Shown: positions 1 through 15,500 of the stretch, in pieces | How positions within the stretch are numbered: the stretch's first letter is position 1 | Layout: each line of letters starts with the position of its first letter | Assembly (NCBI GenBank): GCA_032622095.1 | Contig: CP136062.1 | Span: forward strand, 39,994,918-40,058,917 | DNA length: 64,000 nucleotides | Source of the DNA: Siphonodentalium dalli | Lineage: Eukaryota; Mollusca; Scaphopoda; Gadilida; Siphonodentaliidae | Reading direction: 5' to 3' | Translations under genes and position numbers: made by a program | Notes under the pieces: model-generated | Databases searched by the model: none | What the model was told of the DNA's origin: nothing | What the model saw: only the letters and a program-made list of their open reading frames with translations

Positions 1-3000
1 CCCCAACACATACATATATAGGTATCCCCACCACATACATATATAGGTTTCCCCACCACATACATATATAGTTATCCCCGCCACACACATGTATAGGTAT
101 CCCCAGCACACACATATATAGGTATCCCCACCACATACATATATAGGTATCACCATCACACACATATATAGGTATCCCCACCACATACATATATTGGTAT
201 CCCACCACATACATCTATAGGTATCCCCACCGCACACATATATAGGTATCCCCATCACATACATATATAGGTATCCCCACCACATACATATATAGGTATC
301 CCCACCACATACATCTATATGTATCCCCACCACACACATATATAGGTATCCCCACCACATACATCTATAGGTATCCCCACCACACACATATATAGGTATT
401 CCCACCACATACATATATAGGTATCCCCACCACATACATCTATATGTATCCCCACCACACACATATATAGGTATCCCCACCACATACATCTATAGGTATC
501 CCCACCACACACATATATAGGTATTCCCACCACATACATATATATGTATCCCCACCACATACATCTATATGTATCCCAACCACACACATCTATATGTATC
601 ACCACCACACACATCTATAGGTATCCCCACCACACACATATATAAGTATCCGCACCATACACATCAATATGTATCACCGCCACACACATATATAGGTATC
701 CCCACCACATACATCTATATGTATCCCCACCATACACATCTATAGGTATCCCCACCATACACAACTATATGTATAACCGCCACACTCATATATAGGTATC
801 CCCACCACATACATCTATAGGTATCACCACCACATACATATATAGGTATCCCCACCACATAAGTCTATATGTATCCCCACCACACACATCTATATGTATC
901 ACCACCACATACATATATAGGTATCCCCACCACACACATATATAGGTATCTCCACCACATACATATATAGGTATCCCCACCACACACATATAGGTATCCT
1001 CACCACACACATATATAGGTATCCTCACCACACACATATATAGGTATCCCCGCCACATACATCTATAGGTATCACCACCACATACATCTATAGTTATCAC
1101 CACCACATACATCTATAGGCATCCCCACCACATACATCTATAGGTATCCCCACCACATACATCTATATGTATCCCCGCCACACACATCTATAGGTATCCT
1201 CACCACACACATATATAGGTATCCCCACCACATACATCTATAGGTATCCCCACCACACACATATATAGGTATCCTCACCACACACATATATAGGTATCCC
1301 CACCACATACATCTATAGGTATCCCCACCACACACATATAGGTATCCCCGCCACACACATCTATAGGTATCACCTCCACATACATCTATAGGTATCACCA
1401 CAACATACATCTATAGGTATCCCCACCACATACATCTATAGGTATCCACACCACATACATCTATAGGTATCCCCGCCACACACATCTATAGGTATTCTCA
1501 CCACACACATATATAGGTATCCCCACCACATACATATATAGGTATCACCATCACACACATATATAGGTATCCCCACCACATACATATATTGGTATCCCAC
1601 CACATACATCTATAGGTATCCCCACCGCACACATATATAGGTATCCCCATCACATACATATATAGGTATCCCCACCACATACATATATAGGTATCCCCAC
1701 CACATACATCTATATGTATCCCCACCACACACATATATAGGTATCCCCACCACATACATCTATAGGTATCCCCACCACACACACATATAGGTATCCCCAC
1801 CACATACATATATATGTATCCCCACCACATACATCTATATGTATCCCCACCACATACATATATAGGTATCCCCACCACATACATATATAGGTATCCCCAC
1901 AACATACATATATAGGTATCCCCACCACATACATATATAGGTATCCCCACCACATACATCTATAGGTATCCCAACCACACACATCTATATGTATCACCAC
2001 CACACACATCTATAGGTATCCCCACCACACATATATAGGTATTCCCGCCACATACATATATAGGTATCCTCACCACACACATCTATATGTATCCCCACCA
2101 CACACACATATAGGTATCCCCACCACACACATCTATAGGTATCACCACCACATACATATAGAGGTATCCCCAACACATACATATATAGGTATCCCCACCA
2201 CATACATATATAGGTATCCCCACCACATACATATATAGTTATCCCCGCCACACACATGTATAGGTATCCCCAGCACACACATATATAGGTATCCCCACCA
2301 CATACATATATAGGTATCACCATCACACACATATATAGGTATCCCCACCACATACATATATTGGTATCCCACCACATACATCTATAGGTATCCCCACCGC
2401 ACACATATATAGGTATCCCCATCACATACATATATAGGTATCCCCACCACATACATATATAGGTATCCCCACCACATACATCTATATGTATCCCCACCAC
2501 ACACATATATAGGTATCCCCACCACATACATCTATAGGTATCCCCACCACACACATATATAGGTATCCCCACCACATACATATATATGTATCCCCACCAC
2601 ATACATCTATATGTATCCCCACCACATACATATATAGGTATCCCCACCACATACATATATAGGTATCCCCACAACATACAGATATAGGTATCCCCACCAC
2701 ATACATATATAGGTATCCCCACCACATACATCTATAGGTATCCCAACCACACACATCTATATGTATCACCACCACACACATCTATAGGTATCCCCACCAC
2801 ACACATATATAAGTATCCGCACCATACACATCAATATGTATCACCGCCACACACATATATAGGTATCCCCACTACATACATCTATATGTATCCCCACCAT
2901 ACACATATATAGGTATCCCCACCATACACAACTATATGTATAACCGCCACACTCATATATAGGTATCCCCACCACATACATCTATAGGTATCACCACCAC

Positions 3001-3700
3001 ATACATATATAGGTATCCCCACCACATAAGTCTATATGTATCCCCACCACACACATCTATATGTATCACCACCACATACATATATAGGTATCCCCACCAC
3101 ACACATATATAGGTATCTCCACCACATACATATATATGTATCCCCACCACACACATATAGGTATCCTCACCACACACATATATAGGTATCCTCACCACAC
3201 ACATATATAGGTATCCCCGCCACATACATCTATAGGTATCACCACCACATACATCTATAGTTATCACCACCACATACATCTATAGGCATCCCCACCATAT
3301 ACATCTATAGGTATCCCCACCACATACATCTATATGTATCCCCGCCACACACATCTATAGGTATCCTCACCACACACATATATAGGTATCCCCACCACAT
3401 ACATATATAGGTATCCCCACCACACACATATATAGGTATCCTCACCACACACATATATAGGTATCCCCACCACATACATCTATAGGTATCCCCACCACAC
3501 ACATATAGGTATCCCCGCCACACACATCTATAGGTATCATTTCCACATACATCTATAGGTATCACCACAACATACATCTATAGGTATCCCCACCACATAC
3601 ATCTATAGGTATCCCCGCCACACACATCTATAGGTATTCTCACCACACACATATATAGGTATCCCCACCACATACATCTATAGGTATCCCCACCACTCAC
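1..3700. repeat. 2,167-bp higher-order repeat, two copies
   Basis: The first bases of the window (CCCCAACAC then consensus units) recur at 2168, and linked landmarks follow at the same 2,167-bp offset: 315 and 2482, 786 and 2953, 1138 and 3305. Rare variants such as the CACATAAGTC unit and the TATAACCGCC unit keep their relative spacing. The copies differ at single bases: the GGTTTCCCC unit near position 53 occurs only in the first copy, and 1441-1465 holds a unit the second lacks. Homology stops near 1520 and 3665, where one copy enters TATCACCATC units and the other CACTCAC units. Confidence 0.85.
1498..2781. repeat. 772-bp sub-duplication
   Basis: Inside the 2.17-kb repeat, the block around 1710-2009 recurs at 2482-2781, an offset of 772 bp (31 units minus 3 bp). 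The same 772-bp (once 771-bp) pairing is seen at 9308/10080, 11421/12193 and 13588/14359. The sub-duplication therefore predates amplification of the larger repeat. Confidence 0.75.
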
Positions 3701-5400
3701 ATATATAGGTATCACCACCACATACCTCTATATGTATCCCCACCACATACATCTATAGGTAACCCCACCACATACATAAATAAGTATCCCCATCACATAC
3801 ATCTATATGTATCCCCACCACATACATATATAGGTATCCCCACCACATACATCTATAGGTATCCCAACCACACACATCTATATGTATCACCACCACACAC
3901 ATCTATAGGTATCCCCACCACACACATATATAAGTATCCGCACCATACACATCAATATGTATCACCGCCACACACATATATAGGTATCCCCACCACATAC
4001 ATCTATATGTATCCCCACCTTACACATCTATAGGTATCCCCACCATACACAACTATATGTATAACCGCCACACTCATATATATGTATCCCCACCACACAC
4101 ATCTATATGTATCACCACCACATACATATATAGGTATCCCCACCACACACATATATAGGTATCTCCACCACATACATATATATGTATCCCCACCACACAC
4201 ATATAGGTATCCTCACCACACACATATATAGGTATCCTCACCACACACATATATAGGTATCCCCGCCACATACATCTATAGGTATCACCACCACATACAT
4301 CTATAGTTATCACCACCACATACATCTATAGGCATCCCCACCACATACATCTATAGGTATCCCCACCACATACATCTATATGTATCCCCGCCACACACAT
4401 CTATAGGTATCCTCACCACACACATATATAGGTATCCCCACCACATACATATATAGGTATCCCCACCACACACATATATAGGTATCCTCACCACACACAT
4501 ATATAGGTATCCCCACCACATACATCTATAGGTATCCCCACCACACACATATAGGTATCCCCGCCACACACATCTATAGGTATCACCTCCACATACATCT
4601 ATAGGTATCACCACAACATACATCTATAGGTATCCCCACCACATACATCTATAGGTATCCCCACCACATACATCTATAGGTATCCCCGCCACACACATCT
4701 ATAGGTATTCTCACCACACACATATATAGGTATCCCCACCACATACATCTATAGGTATCCCCACCACTCACATATATAGGTATCACCACCACATACCTCT
4801 ATATGTATCCCCACCACATACATCTATAGGTAACCCCACCACATACATAAATAAGTATCCCCACCACATACATCTATATGTATCCCCACCACATACATAT
4901 ATAGGTATCCCCACCACATACATCTATAGGTATCCCCGCCAGACACATCTATAGGTATCACCACCACACGCATCTATAGGTATCACCACCACATACATAT
5001 ATAGGTATCCCCACCACATACATATATAGGTATCCCCGCCACACACATATATATGTATCACCACCACATACATATATAGGTATCCCCACCACATACATAT
5101 ATAGGTATCCCCACCACATACATCTATAGGTATCCCCACCACATACATATATATGTATCCTCACCACATACATATATAGGTATCCCCGCCACACACATAT
5201 ATAGGTATCCTCACCACACATATCTATGGGTATCCCCACCACACACATATATAGGTATCGCCACCACACACATATATAGGTATCCCCACCACACACATCT
5301 ATAGGTATCCCCACCACACACATATATAGGTAACCCTACCACACACATATATAGGTATCCCCACCACATACATCCATAGGTATCCCCACCACACACATCT
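3305..5400. repeat. 1,046-bp tandem duplication
   Basis: Landmarks at 3305-3577 recur at 4351-4623, an offset of 1,046 bp (42 units minus 4 bp, fitting two 23-bp units). The repeated stretch includes the CACTCAC unit, the ATACCTCTATATG unit, the GGTAACCCC unit, and the TAAGTATCCGCACC-ATACACATCAATATG pair. The counterpart segment beginning at 15182 has this stretch once, which makes the duplication private to the first segment. Boundaries are approximate. Confidence 0.75.
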
Positions 5401-6183
5401 ATAGGTATCCCCACCACACATATATATAGCTATCCCCACCACATACATATATAGGTATCCCCACCACATACATCTATAGGTATCCCCACCACATACATAT
5501 ATAGGTATCCCTACCACAGACATATATAGGTATCCCCACCACACACATCTATAGGTATCCCCGCCATACACGTCTATATGTATCCCCACCACATACATAT
5601 ATAGGTATCACCACCACATACATCTATAGGTATCCCCACCACATACATCCATAGGTATCCCCAACACACACATCTATAGGTATCCTCACAACACAAATAT
5701 ATAGGTATCCCCTCCAAATACATCTATAGGTATCCCCACCACACACATATATAGGTATCACCACCACATACATCTATATGTATCCCCACCACGTACATCT
5801 ATAGGTAACCTCACCACATACATATATAGGTATCCCCACCACATACATCTATAGGTATCCCCACCACACACATATATAGGTATCACCACCACACACATAT
5901 ATAGGTATCACCACCACATACATCTATAGGTATCTCCACCACATACATCTATGGGTATAACCACCAAAAACATATATAGGTATCACCACCACATACATAT
6001 ATAGGTATCTCCACCACATACATCTATGGGTATCCCCGCCACATACATATATAGGTATCCCCCACCACATACATATATAGGTAGCACCACCGCATACATC
6101 TATAGGTATCTCCACCACACTCATCTATAGGTATCCCCACCACACACATCTATAGGTATCCCCGCCACACACATCTATAGGTA

Positions 6184-7830
6184 TCACCACCACATACATA
6201 TATAGGTATCCCCGCCATATACATATATAGGTATCCCCACCACATACTTATATAGGTATCCCCACAATATACATATATAGGTATCCCCACCACATACATA
6301 TATAGGTATCCTCACCACACATCTATAGGTATCCTCACCACATACATATATAGGTATCCCCACCACATACATATATAGGTATCCCCACCACATACATCTA
6401 TATGTATCCCCACCACACACATATATAGGTATCCCCACCACATACATCTATAGGTATCCCCACCACACACATATATAGGTATCCCCACCACATACATACA
6501 TAGGTATCCCCACCACATACATCTATATGTATCCCCACCACATACATATATAGGTATCCCTACCACAGACATATATAGGTATCCCCACCACACACATCTA
6601 TAGGTATCCCCGCCATACACGTCTATATGTATCCCCACCACATACATATATAGGTATCACCACCACATACATATATAGGTATCCCTACCACAGACATATA
6701 TAGGTATCCCCACCACACACATCTATAGGTATCCCCGCCATACACGTCTATATGTATCCCCACCACATACATATATAGGTATCACCACCACATACATCTA
6801 TAGGTATCCCCACCACATACATCCATAGGTATCCCCACCACACACATCTATAGGTATCCTCACAACACAAATATATAGGTATCCCCTCCAAATACATCTA
6901 TAGGTATCCCCACCACACACATATATAGGTATCCCCACCACATACATATATAGGTATCCCCACCACACACATCTATAGGTATCCCCGCCACACACATCTA
7001 TAGGTATCACCACCACATACATATATAGGTATCCCCGCCATATACATATATAGGTATCCCCACCACATACTTATATAGGTATCCCCACAATATACATATA
7101 TAGGTATCCCCACCACATACATATATAGGTATCCTCACCACACATCTATAGGTATCCTCACCACATACATATATAGGTATCCCCACCACATACATATATA
7201 GGTATCCCCACCACATACATCTATATGTATCCCCACCACACACATATATAGGTATCCCCACCACATACATCTATAGGTATCCCCACCACACACATATATA
7301 GGTATCCCCACCACATACATATATAGGTATCCCCACCACATACATCTATATGTATCCCCACCACACACATATATAGGTATCCCCACCACATACATATATA
7401 GGTATCCCCACCACATAGATCTATATGTATCCCCACCACACACATATATAGGTATCCCACCGCATACATCTATAGGTATCCCCACCACATACATATATAG
7501 GTATCCCCACCACATACATATATAGGTATCCCCACCACATAAATCTATAAGTATCCCCACCACATACATATATAGGTATCCCCACCACATACATCTATAA
7601 GTATCCCCACCACATACATATATAGGTATCCCCACCACATACATCTATAGGTATCACCACCACATACATATATAGGTATCCCCACCACATACATATATAG
7701 GTATCCCCACCACATACATCTATAGGTATCCCCACCACATACATATATATGTATCCTCACCACATACATATATAGGTATCCCCGCCACACACATATATAG
7801 GTATCCTCACCACACACATCTATGTGTATC
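6184..7830. repeat. 823-bp tandem duplication
   Basis: The 6184-6447 block recurs at 7007-7270, an offset of 823 bp (33 units minus 2 bp, fitting one 23-bp unit). It contains the rare CCCCACAATATAC unit and the 23-bp CTCACCACATC unit. The homologous region near 16990 has it once, so the offset between the two large segments falls from 10,806 to 9,983 bp across this point. Confidence 0.75.
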
Positions 7831-8869
7831 CCCACCACACACATATATAGGTATCGCCACCACACACATATATAGGTATCCCCACCACACACATCTATAG
7901 GTATCCCCACCACACACATATATAGGTATCCCTACCACACACATATATAGGTATCCCCACCACACACATCTATAGGTATCCCCACCAAACACATATATAG
8001 GTATCCCCACCACATACATATATAGGTATCCCCACCACATACATATATAGGTATCCCCACCACATACATATATATGTATCCTCACCACATACATATATAG
8101 GTATCCCCGCCACACACATATATAGGTATCCTAACCACACACATCTATAGGTATCCCCACCACACACATATATAGGTATCCCCACCACACACATATATAG
8201 TTATCCCCACCACATACATCTATAGGTATCCCAACCACACACATATAGGTATCCCCGCCACACACAACTATAGGTATCACCTCCACATACATCTATAGGT
8301 ATCACCACAACGTACATCTATAGGTATCCCCACCACATACATCTATAGGTATCCCCACCACATACATCTATTGGTATCCCCGCCACACACATCTATAGGT
8401 ATTCTCACCACACACATATATAGGTATCCCCACCACATACATCTAAAGGTATCCCCACCACTCACATATATAGGTATTCCCACCACATACATCTATATGT
8501 ATCCCCACCACATACATATATAGGTATCCCCACCACATACATATATAGGTACCCCCACCACATACATATATAGGTATCCCCACCACATACATATATAGGT
8601 ATCCCCACCACATACATCTATAGGTATCCCCACCACACACATCTATATGTATCACCACACACATCTATAGGTATCCCCACCACACACATATATAGGTATC
8701 CCCACCATACACATCAATATGTATCACCGCCACACACATATATAGGTATCCCCAACACATACATCTATAGGTATCCACACCATACACATCTATAGGTATC
8801 CCCACCATACACATCTATATGTATAACCGCCACACTCATATATAGGTATCCCCACCACATACATCTATA

Positions 8870-11800
8870 GGTATCACCACCACATACATATATAGGTATC
8901 CCCACCACATAAATCTATATCCCCACCACACACATATAGGTATCCCCACCACACACATCTATAGGTATCACCACCACATACATATAGAGGTATCCCCAAC
9001 ACATACATATATAGGTATCCCCACCACATACATATATAGGTATCCCCACCACATACATATATAGTTATCCCCGCCACACACATATATAGGTATCCCCAGC
9101 ACACACATATATAGGTATCCCCACCACATACATATATAGGTATCACCATCACACACATATATAGGTATCCCCACCACATACATATATTGGTATCCCACCA
9201 CATACATCTATAGGTATCCCCACCGCACACATATATAGGTATCCCCATCACATACATATATAGGTATCCCCACCACATACATATATAGGTATCCCCACCA
9301 CATACATCTATATGTATCCCCACCACACACATATATAGGTATCCCCACCACATACATCTATAGGTATCCCCACCACACACACATATAGGTATCCCCACCA
9401 CATACATATATATGTATCCCCACCACATACATCTATATGTATCCCCACCACATACATATATAGGTATTCCCACCAGATACATATATAGGTATCCCCACAA
9501 CATACATATATAGGTATCCCCACCACATACATATATAGGTATCCCCACCACATACATCTATAGGTATCCCAACCACACACATCTATATGTATCACCACCA
9601 CACACATCTATAGGTATCCCCACCACACATATATAGGTATTCCCGCCACATACATATATAGGTATCCTCACCACACACATCTATATGTATCCCCACCACA
9701 CACACATATAGGTATCCCCACCACACACATCTATAGGTATCACCACCACATACATATAGAGGTATCCCCAACACATACATATATAGGTATCCCCACCACA
9801 TACATATATAGGTATCCCCACCACATACATATATAGTTATCCCCGCCACACACATGTATAGGTATCCCCAGCACACACATATATAGGTATCCCCACCACA
9901 TACATATATAGGTATCACCATCACACACATATATAGGTATCCCCACCACATACATATATTGGTATCCCACCACATACATCTATAGGTATCCCCACCGCAC
10001 ACATATATAGGTATCCCCATCACATACATATATAGGTATCCCCACCACATACATATATAGGTATCCCCACCACATACATCTATATGTATCCCCACCACAC
10101 ACATATATAGGTATCCCCACCACATACATCTATAGGTATCCCCACCACACACATATATAGGTATTCCCACCACATACATATATATGTATCCCCACCACAT
10201 ACATCTATATGTATCCCCACCACATACATATATAGGTATCCCCACCACATACATATATAGGTATCCCCACAACATACAGATATAGGTATCCCCACCACAT
10301 ACATATATAGGTATCCCCACCACATACATCTATAGGTATCCCAACCACACACATCTATATGTATCACCACCACACACATCTATAGGTATCCCCACCACAC
10401 ACATATATAAGTATCCGCACCATACACATCAATATGTATCACCGCCACACACATATATAGGTATCCCCACCACATACATCTATATGTATCCCCACCATAC
10501 ACATCTATAGGTATCCCCACCATACACAACTATATGTATAACCGCCACACTCATATATAGGTATCCCCACCACATACATCTATAGGTATCACCACCACAT
10601 ACATATATAGGTATCCCCACCACATAAGTCTATATGTATCCCCACCACACACATCTATATGTATCACCACCACATACATATATAGGTATCCCCACCACAC
10701 ACATATATAGGTATCTCCACCACATACATATATAGGTATCCCCACCACACACATATAGGTATCCTCACCACACACATATATAGGTATCCTCACCACACAC
10801 ATATATAGGTATCCCCGCCACATACATCTATAGGTATCACCACCACATACATCTATAGTTATCACCACCACATACATCTATAGGCATCCCCACCACATAC
10901 ATCTATAGGTATCCCCACCATACACATCTATATGTATAACCGCCACACTCATATATAGGTATCCCCACCACATACATCTATAGGTATCACCACCACATAC
11001 ATATATAGGTATCCCCACCACATAAATCTATATCCCCACCACACACATATAGGTATCCCCACCACACACATCTATAGGTATCACCACCACATACATATAG
11101 AGGTATCCCCAACACATACATATATAGGTATCCCCACCACATACATATATAGGTATCCCCACCACATACATATATAGTTATCCCCGCCACACACATATAT
11201 AGGTATCCCCAGCACACACATATATAGGTATCCCCACCACATACATATATAGGTATCACCATCACACACATATATAGGTATCCCCACCACATACATATAT
11301 TGGTATCCCACCACATACATCTATAGGTATCCCCACCGCACACATATATAGGTATCCCCATCACATACATATATAGGTATCCCCACCACATACATATATA
11401 GGTATCCCCACCACATACATCTATATGTATCCCCACCACACACATATATAGGTATCCCCACCACATACATCTATAGGTATCCCCACCACACACACATATA
11501 GGTATCCCCACCACATACATATATATGTATCCCCACCACATACATCTATATGTATCCCCACCACATACATATATAGGTATTCCCACCAGATACATATATA
11601 GGTATCCCCACAACATACATATATAGGTATCCCCACCACATACATATATAGGTATCCCCACCACATACATCTATAGGTATCCCAACCACACACATCTATA
11701 TGTATCACCACCACACACATCTATAGGTATCCCCACCACACATATATAGGTATTCCCGCCACATACATATATAGGTATCCTCACCACACACATCTATATG

Positions 11801-14800
11801 TATCCCCACCACACACACATATAGGTATCCCCACCACACACATCTATAGGTATCACCACCACATACATATAGAGGTATCCCCAACACATACATATATAGG
11901 TATCCCCACCACATACATATATAGGTATCCCCACCACATACATATATAGTTATCCCCGCCACACACATGTATAGGTATCCCCAGCACACACATATATAGG
12001 TATCCCCACCACATACATTTATAGGTATCACCATCACACACATATATAGGTATCCCCACCACATACATATATTGGTATCCCACCACATACATCTATAGGT
12101 ATCCCCACCGCACACATATATAGGTATCCCCATCACATACATATATAGGTATCCCCACCACATACATATATAGGTATCCCCACCACATACATCTATATGT
12201 ATCCCCACCACACACATATATAGGTATCCCCACCACATACATCTATATGTATCCCCACCACACACATATATAGGTATTCCCACCACATACATATATATGT
12301 ATCCCCACCACATACATCTATATGTATCCCCACCACATACATATATAGGTATCCCCACCACATACATATATAGGTATCCCCACAACATACAGATATAGGT
12401 ATCCCCACCACATACATATATAGGTATCCCCACCACATACATCTATAGGTATCCCAACCACACACATCTATATGTATCACCACCACACACATCTATAGGT
12501 ATCCCCACCACACACATATATAAGTATCCGCACCATACACATCAATATGTATCACCGCCACACACATATATAGGTATCCCCACCACATACATCTATATGT
12601 ATCCCCACCATACACATCTATAGGTATCCCCACCATACACAACTATATGTATAACCGCCACACTCATATATAGGTATCCCCACCACATACATCTATAGGT
12701 ATCACCACCACATACATATATAGGTATCCCCACCACATAAGTCTATATGTATCCCCACCACACACATCTATATGTATCACCACCACATACATATATAGGT
12801 ATCCCCACCACACACATATATAGGTATCTCCACCACATACATATATAGGTATCCCCACCACACACATATAGGTATCCTCACCACACACATATATAGGTAT
12901 CCTCACCACACACATATATAGGTATCCCCGCCACATACATCTATAGGTATCACCACCACATACATCTATAGTTATCACCACCACATACATCTATAGGCAT
13001 CCCCACCACATACATCTATAGGTATCCCCACCACATACATCTATATGTATCCCCGCCACACACATCTATAGGTATCCTCACCACACACATATATAGGTAT
13101 CCCCACCACATACATCTATAGGTATCCCCACCACACACATATATAGGTATCCTCACCACACACATATATAGGTATCCCCACCACATACATCTATAGGTAT
13201 CCCCACCACACACAAATAGGTATCCCCGCCACACACATCTATAGGTATCACCTCCACATACATCTATAGGTATCACCACAACATACATCTATAGGTATCC
13301 CCACCACATACATCTATAGGTATCCCCACCACATACATCTATAGGTATCCCCGCCACACACATCTATAGGTATTCTCACCACACACATATATAGGTATCC
13401 CCACCACATACATATATAGGTATCACCATCACACACATATATAGGTATCCCCACCACATACATATATTGGTATCCCACCACATACATCTATAGGTATCCC
13501 CACCGCACACATATATAGGTATCCCCATCACATACATATATAGGTATCACCACCACATACATATATAGGTATCCCCACCACATACATCTATATGTATCCC
13601 CACCACACACATATATAGGTATCCCCACCACATACATCTATAGGTATCCCCACCACACACACATACAGGTATCCCCACCACATACATATATATGTATCCC
13701 CACCACATACATCTATATGTATCCCCACCACATACATATATAGGTATCCCCACCACATACATATATAGGTATCCCCACAACATACATATATAGGTATCCC
13801 CACCACATACATATATAGGTATCCCCACCACATACATCTATAGGTATCCCAACCACACACATCTATATGTATCACCACCACACACATCTATAGGTATCCC
13901 CACCACACATATATAGGTATTCCCGCCACATACATATATAGGTATCCTCACCACACACATCTATATGTATCCCCACCACACACACATATAGGTATCCCCA
14001 CCACACACATCTATAGGTATCACCACCACATACATATAGAGGTATCCCAACACATACATATATAGGTATCCCCACCACATACATATATAGGTATCCCCAC
14101 CACATACATATATAGTTATCCCCGCCACACACATGTATAGGTATCCCCAGCACACACATATATAGGTATCCCCACCACATACATATATAGGTATCACCAT
14201 CACACACATATATAGGTATCCCCACCACATACATATATTGGTATCCCACCACATACATCTATAGGTATCCCCACCGCACACATATATAGGTATCCCCATC
14301 ACATACATATATAGGTATCCCCACCACATACATATATAGGTATCCCAACCACATACATCTATATGTATCCCCACCACACACATATATAGGTATCCCCACC
14401 ACATACATATATAGGTATCCCCACCACACACATATATAGGTATCCCCACCACATACATATATATGTATCCCCACCACATACATCTATATGTATCCCCACC
14501 ACATACATATATAGGTATCCCCACCACATAAATATATAGGTATCCCCACAACATACAGATATAGGTATCCCCACCACATACATATATAGGTATCCCCACC
14601 ACATACATCTATAGGTATCCCAACCACACACATCTATATGTATCACCACCACACACATCTATAGGTATCCCCACCACACACATATATAAGTATCCGCACC
14701 ATACACATCAATATGTATCACCGCCACACACATATATAGGTATCCCCACCACATACATCTATATGTATCCCCACCATACACATCTATAGGTATCCCCACC

Positions 14801-15500
14801 ATACACAACTATATGTATAACCGCCACACTCATATATAGGTATCCCCACCACATACATCTATAGGTATCACCACCACATACATATATAGGTATCCCCAAC
14901 ACATAAGTCTATATGTATCCCCACCACACACATCTATATGTATCACCACCACATACATATATAGGTATCCCCACCACACACATATATAGGTATCTCCACC
15001 ACATACATATATATGTATCCCCACCACACACATATAGGTATCCTCACCACACACATATATAGGTATCCTCACCACACACATATATAGGTATCCCCGCCAC
15101 ATACATCTATAGGTATCACCACCACATACATCTATAGTTATCACCACCACATACATCTATAGGCATCCCCACCACATACATCTATAGGTATCCCCACCAC
15201 ATACATCTATATGTATCCCCGCCACACACATCTATAGGTATCCTCACCACACACATATATAGGTATCCCCACCACATACATATATAGGTATCCCCACCAC
15301 ACACATATATAGGTATCCTCACCACACACATATATAGGTATCCCCACCACATACATCTATAGGTATCCCCACCACACACATATAGGTATCCGCGCCACAC
15401 ACATCTATAGGTATCACCTCCACATACATCTATAGGTATCACCACAACATACATCTATAGGTATCCCCACCACATACATCTATAGGTATCCCCGCCACAC
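8870..15500. repeat. 2.11-2.17-kb higher-order repeat, three tandem copies
   Basis: Anchors at 9308, 11421 and 13588 give steps of 2,113 and 2,167 bp. Anchors at 10551, 12664 and 14830 give 2,113 and 2,166 bp. Each copy holds the 772-bp pair followed by the TAAGTATCCGCACC block. The first copy lacks the stretch found at 13016-13288, which explains the shorter first step. A compressed unit (CACATAAATCTATATCCCC) near 8908 and 11021 is shared by the first two copies only. The repeat is the same family as 1-3700, at an offset of 7,598 bp. Confidence 0.8.

Noticed and set aside
1-600. Telomeric repeat
   Set aside because: The unit is 25 bp with a mixed C-rich and AT-rich body, not a short G-rich telomere unit, and the array carries HOR structure and a transposon.
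1994-12442. Long minus-strand open frames (up to 245 codons) as protein genes
   Set aside because: All are translations of the 25-bp repeat, overlap one another in several frames, and are closed by ordinary unit variants. There is no start context, no domain and no unique sequence.
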